In this document: piece by piece, positions 5,441 through 8,537 of the stretch | How the letters are laid out: each line of letters starts with the position of its first letter | Position numbering within the stretch: the first letter of the stretch is position 1 | Assembly (NCBI GenBank): GCA_002497985.1 | Contig: DAFQ01000024.1 | Span: forward strand, 41,981-50,517 | Direction of reading: 5' to 3' | DNA: 8,537 nucleotides | Source of the DNA: Euryarchaeota archaeon UBA4 | Lineage (GTDB): Archaea; Thermoplasmatota; Poseidoniia; Poseidoniales; Thalassarchaeaceae | The notes under the pieces: generated by a model | Seen by the model: only the letters and a program-made list of their open reading frames with translations | Database searches by the model: none | Told to the model about the DNA's origin: nothing | Made by a program: the position numbers and the translations under genes

Positions 5441-6511
5441 ATGGCTGTTGTACACTGCTTCGGAGCTGGACTCGTGGGTTCATTCGTCGCAAGGACCCTA
5501 GCAGACAGGGGCCACGAAGTGCACGTGCACGATCTTGACCCGTACAACGGGAAGATTGTGGGACATGCGAATATTACCATCCACGAAGGAGACGCATTAG
5601 AAACCGATCTTGATGATTTCGGACACGTCGACATCGTGGTGAATATGCTCCCGGGCGACATTGGTCACGCACTAACCACAAACCTAGCTGAAGAAGGCGG
5701 TTTCCCGACCGTGGATCTTAGCTTCAGTGAGCATACTCCTGACCGTGATGATCAGAAGGCTAGGGACTGGGGGGGAAGGATACTCTGGGATGTGGGAATT
5801 GCACCTGGCCTCTCGAACATGCTTTTGGCTGAGGCATACAGGGTTATGGGGCCATTGAAAAGAGCGGAGGTTAGAGTTGGGGGAAATCCCACTGGCCCCA
5901 CAGGGGGATGGAACTACATGGCACCATTTTCCCCTAGGGACGTAATTGCGGAATACACCCGTCCGGCGAGAGTTGTGAGGGGAGGGGAAGAAGTGACCCT
6001 TCCCGCCCTTTCCGAGAGGCACACCATAGATGTCCCAGAAAGAGGGGAGATGGAGGCATTCCTCACAGATGGGCTACGTTCGGTTTTGAATTCTATTCCT
6101 GCGGTAGACATGTCGGAGTATACTGTAAGGTGGCCCGGCCATATTCAGAAATTCATTGATGAGAGGGATGCGGGGTCCCTCGACGAGGAGGAGTTGCTTC
6201 ACGAGTGGTGGTTCAATCCGAAAACCCCCGAGTTCACGTGGCTGGAGGTCGTGGCCGAGGATCATGAAGGGAAAGTAATGAGGTGGGAAGTCAGTGACTA
6301 TGGGGGGGATGACGGGTCTTCTATGGCTCGTACTACAGGACTAGTCACTGTCGGGTGCGTGGAGGCGTGGCTCAATGACCCGGGGATGTTCCCTCCCGGA
6401 GTTCATGCGCCAGAGAGCCTTTCCACCCCAGTAGTGAGGGAGATCATCGAAATGATGAGGGCCAACAGGGTCGAAATTACCGGTCCGGAAATCGGTTATT
6501 CAAATGGGTGA
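5441..6511 (+). CDS. Saccharopine dehydrogenase / lysine 6-dehydrogenase-like oxidoreductase
   Basis: This is a soluble NAD(P)-dependent oxidoreductase of the saccharopine dehydrogenase superfamily. The chosen ATG gives 356 residues; an in-frame TTG lies two codons earlier. AGGA lies seven bases upstream of the ATG. The Rossmann motif is GAGLVG (8-13), and D31 at the end of the second strand favours NAD over NADP. Other family marks are DVGIAPGLSNMLLAEA (117-132), GGWNY with FSPRDVIAEYTRPARV (155-178), EAFLTDGLRSVL (205-216), WPGH (231-234) and MARTTG (295-300). These are closest to the pattern of archaeal and bacterial L-lysine 6-dehydrogenases and related saccharopine reductases. The exact substrate (lysine, saccharopine or a related imino product) cannot be read from the sequence. 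No lysine pathway gene lies nearby. The stop TGA abuts the stop of the next, convergent gene. Confidence 0.85.
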   Translation: MAVVHCFGAGLVGSFVARTLADRGHEVHVHDLDPYNGKIVGHANITIHEGDALETDLDDFGHVDIVVNMLPGDIGHALTTNLAEEGGFPTVDLSFSEHTPDRDDQKARDWGGRILWDVGIAPGLSNMLLAEAYRVMGPLKRAEVRVGGNPTGPTGGWNYMAPFSPRDVIAEYTRPARVVRGGEEVTLPALSERHTIDVPERGEMEAFLTDGLRSVLNSIPAVDMSEYTVRWPGHIQKFIDERDAGSLDEEELLHEWWFNPKTPEFTWLEVVAEDHEGKVMRWEVSDYGGDDGSSMARTTGLVTVGCVEAWLNDPGMFPPGVHAPESLSTPVVREIIEMMRANRVEITGPEIGYSNG

Positions 6512-7612
6512 TTAGTTCGAGTCTTTGTCCGTTTCAACTATCTTTCTGATTGCTATCGGTACTGCGGCTAATACTCCCAAAGCAATAACAGGAAGGGCCC
6601 AATTAAGGGGGTCCTCGGATGGCCTCTCTATCAGCCATGTGAACGTAAGCTCCGACTCCTGGAAATCCGAAGACCACTGGAATAGATTCGTTGTGTGATG
6701 ACCCACGACAGTCACAGCATGGTGAAAATTGTTGAATGTGGCCAGGGGGGAATACGTGACGGAGTCAGTTTCACCCTCCAACAGGATGCTGGCGGAGGAG
6801 CCGGGCATTATGGTGAGGATGGCCCCCGAGCCAGTCTCCCTCCACCCCTCCTTCAGCTTGCGATCGCTCGTACTTATCTTGGGAACATCTGTCCCTGACT
6901 CGAATGTTACCTCTGAAGCTTTACCGTCAAATTGAATGTTGACGGAACCGGGAACTTCCCACTGTGAGTCGCTAGAATCTAGTGATACGACTATACTGCC
7001 ATCCACATGGTTCACTTCTATCGCAGAACTGGATTGCTGGTGGAAATGCCATTCACCCCATGTCGTAAGCCATACATCCTGATCCTCCAGCCATGACATC
7101 GCATCCTTATCCTCCCTTAGCTTCAGATCGTCTATTCGAGCCCTCCACCAGATGCTCACCAGTGTATCTTGCTCGGCCGATTCCAGTAGGCCTAGGTTCG
7201 CCGAGTTCTTCTCTAGGCTGCCGCCATTCCTAGAGAAAACTGTCAATTCATCGGGGGCCTCGGCAATCATGTCGCCGACTATGAGGAAGCCGGAATCGAT
7301 TAGGGATTGAGAAGTCGCCTCATCGACAACGGCCCCCGGAATTCCAAATGATACTGGATTTCCCCCCCATCTCGATGAATCAGAAAGGCCGGTCAAGTAA
7401 TCCCTGCACCCCTCAATTACCCAGTTCTCCTCGATTGTTGAAACTCCCTCGAAACCATGACATCCGAACTCATCTCCGTTCTCTAGCCTCTCCGGGCCAA
7501 TCAGATTCTTCAACCATCCATCATCGGACCACTCTCCTGCCACACTTGGCGCGGTGACGGGGAAGAGCAGTATGGACACCAATACAATCGCCACTGCACT
7601 GCGTCCCCGCAT
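6512..7612 (-). CDS. Unrecognised secreted, membrane-anchored surface protein
   Basis: I do not recognise a family. The preferred ATG gives 366 residues. Residues 1-26 are a signal peptide: MRGR, then a hydrophobic core (AVAIVLVSILLFPVTA), then an SVAG cleavage-like site. Residues ~27-330 are a polar, Asp/Ser/Trp-rich ectodomain. It has only two cysteines, C51 and C69, spaced as a likely disulfide, and a beta-rich second half with repeated strand-like stretches (IEVNHVDGSIVVSLDSSDS, AILTIMPGSSASILLEG). Residues ~337-355 form a C-terminal membrane helix followed by the short charged tail RKIVETDKDSN. This predicts a type I protein anchored in the cytoplasmic membrane with its body outside. The open frame continues 73 codons further upstream, but that part lacks a signal peptide and overlaps the divergent acyltransferase. 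The function is unknown; a role at the cell envelope is inferred only from topology. Confidence 0.8.
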   Translation of the reverse strand: MRGRSAVAIVLVSILLFPVTAPSVAGEWSDDGWLKNLIGPERLENGDEFGCHGFEGVSTIEENWVIEGCRDYLTGLSDSSRWGGNPVSFGIPGAVVDEATSQSLIDSGFLIVGDMIAEAPDELTVFSRNGGSLEKNSANLGLLESAEQDTLVSIWWRARIDDLKLREDKDAMSWLEDQDVWLTTWGEWHFHQQSSSAIEVNHVDGSIVVSLDSSDSQWEVPGSVNIQFDGKASEVTFESGTDVPKISTSDRKLKEGWRETGSGAILTIMPGSSASILLEGETDSVTYSPLATFNNFHHAVTVVGHHTTNLFQWSSDFQESELTFTWLIERPSEDPLNWALPVIALGVLAAVPIAIRKIVETDKDSN

Positions 7613-7691
7613 GGACCGTGGACCGCAAAGAAAGCAATGAACGCTTTCATAGAACGGCAAAGAGTGAAACGCAATTGGTAGTCGTACGTGC
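7613..7691. promoter_or_regulatory. Divergent promoter region between surface-protein and acyltransferase genes
   Basis: This 79-base gap must hold both promoters. The only TATA-like patch is CTTTCATAG (7644-7652). It reads TTCTATGAAA on the other strand (7645-7654), and its distances of ~35-45 bases to either start suit both genes. No clear Shine-Dalgarno site precedes either start. The assignment is by position and weak composition only. Confidence 0.3.
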
Positions 7692-8468
7692 GTGGCAGAA
7701 CTCTCCGAGGAGTCGATAAGGTCCTTTTCTGAAAGTGTTGAACTCGAAGGTACTGGAGAGGGTTTCAGAGTTCCAATTCTATACAGATTCCTAGTTGGTT
7801 TTCTTTCCCCCATAGTTAGGTCACTCTTCAATGTCCACGTTTACGGGATGGAGCGGTTTCCAAGATCAGGGCCATTTATTCTTGCAAGTAATCACGTCTC
7901 AAACCTAGATCCGATATTCAAAATTATGGCGGCTAGGAGGGGGGTTTTCTATCTAGCAAAGGAGGAGCACTTCCAGAAACAGCCCAATCGATTCATAATG
8001 AAGAGCAATGGAATGATTGAGACCTTCAGGGAATCTGGAGGGAGGGACGCACTGGCAAGGGCCTCGGACGTCCTATCCGCAGGACTGCCGATTGGGGTTT
8101 TTCCCGAGGGTACTAGGTCGAGGAGGGAGTCGCCCCCCTTCCTGCAGCCTGGGAAGACGGGAGTGGCAAGATTGTCAGCACGATTCCCCGAAGTACAAGT
8201 ATTCCCAATATGCGTAATAGGAACTAGGGATGTCATGCCCCCGGGTAGAAACTTAATCAAATTCTGGAAGAGGGTGGATGTCCATATCGGAAACCCCATT
8301 AGTTTCTCAGAATGGTTGTCAAGTTCCGAGGGCGGATCGTTCAGTGACGATGAGATCTCGAGCCTGTTATCACTAGACGAACATGGTCAGAAATCCATCA
8401 AAAGGGCATTGTTCAGAAAGTACACGGACCAACTAATGGAGACCCTCCAGATGATGGGTGCACCGTAG
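7692..8468 (+). CDS. PlsC-family 1-acyl-glycerol-3-phosphate acyltransferase-like protein
   Basis: This is a membrane-associated acyltransferase of the PlsC/LPLAT family. In bacteria the family transfers a fatty acyl group to the sn-2 position of lysophosphatidate in phospholipid synthesis. The product has 258 residues from a GTG start. Residues ~28-50 are hydrophobic and amphipathic and probably dock on the membrane. The catalytic block NHVSNLD (67-73) gives the H68-x4-D73 pair. FPEGTRS (137-143) is the glycerophosphate-binding motif. The KSNGMIETFRESGG region (104-117) matches block II, and VFPICVIGTRD (170-180) matches block IV with its proline. The polar C-terminal ~60 residues have no recognised motif. 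The family is typical of bacteria, but PlsC-like genes have been reported in Marine Group II archaea. The substrate could be a fatty-acid phospholipid precursor or another lipid. The gene diverges from the surface-protein gene. Confidence 0.9.
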   Translation: MAELSEESIRSFSESVELEGTGEGFRVPILYRFLVGFLSPIVRSLFNVHVYGMERFPRSGPFILASNHVSNLDPIFKIMAARRGVFYLAKEEHFQKQPNRFIMKSNGMIETFRESGGRDALARASDVLSAGLPIGVFPEGTRSRRESPPFLQPGKTGVARLSARFPEVQVFPICVIGTRDVMPPGRNLIKFWKRVDVHIGNPISFSEWLSSSEGGSFSDDEISSLLSLDEHGQKSIKRALFRKYTDQLMETLQMMGAP

Positions 8469-8537
8469 ATTGCCCTCCGCATCCTTGATGTACTTCCCTC
8501 ACAACGAAAGAGGGAGATGCAGCAATACCTCGACTTC

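Noticed and set aside
7613..7831. A 73-codon upstream extension of the surface-protein reading frame
   Set aside because: It overlaps the start of the acyltransferase on the other strand, has unremarkable composition, and would bury the obvious signal peptide that begins at the ATG at 7610-7612.
8466..8537. Possible read-through of the acyltransferase TAG stop, as the frame stays open for 23 codons to the window end
   Set aside because: The acyltransferase is already full length for the family at residue 258, TAG is also used as a normal stop by aCPSF1 here, and 69 bases are too few to judge. The stretch may contain the start of another gene (ATGs at 8488 and 8517), but none can be supported.

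Overview
The window looks archaeal, most likely a compact marine Thermoplasmatota genome of the Marine Group II / Poseidoniales type. This is inferred from gene content alone: a KH-domain aCPSF1/FttA ribonuclease, an archaeal-type proteasome beta subunit, an archaeal SepF-like protein, a single-domain ZPR1 zinc-finger protein, a tryptophanyl-tRNA synthetase of archaeal type, and a bacterial-type PlsC acyltransferase beside these archaeal genes. No taxonomic search could be run. No tRNA, rRNA, CRISPR array, insertion sequence or attachment site was seen.

Layout. Positions 1-174 hold the 3' end of a plus-strand membrane protein gene with an acidic tail. Facing it on the minus strand (175-2799) is a probable operon of psmB (proteasome beta) followed by the aCPSF1 RNase gene. 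Diverging from psmB, the plus strand carries a sepF-like cell-division gene and a zpr1 gene (2961-3959), closely spaced and probably translationally coupled. A minus-strand trpS (3960-5342) faces them. Diverging from trpS is a saccharopine-dehydrogenase-like oxidoreductase (5441-6511, plus). It faces a minus-strand gene for an unrecognised surface protein with a signal peptide and C-terminal anchor (6512-7612). Diverging from that is a PlsC-family acyltransferase (7692-8468, plus). The last 69 bases have no supported gene.

The genes are mostly housekeeping: mRNA 3'-end formation and transcription termination (aCPSF1), protein turnover (psmB), division (sepF), translation-factor handling (zpr1), tRNA charging (trpS), amino-acid metabolism (the oxidoreductase), and the cell surface or membrane lipids (the last two genes). 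No single pathway joins them.

Three things stand out. All three convergent gene junctions have exactly zero intergenic bases and share the hexamer TGA(C/T)TA, so each gene must end its transcript inside its neighbour. The tryptophanyl-tRNA synthetase has roughly 90 extra residues between its DQDP motif and its KMSSS loop, and part of this resembles the B5 domain of phenylalanyl-tRNA synthetase beta. A bacterial-type PlsC acyltransferase sits among archaeal genes, which bears on archaeal membrane lipid composition.
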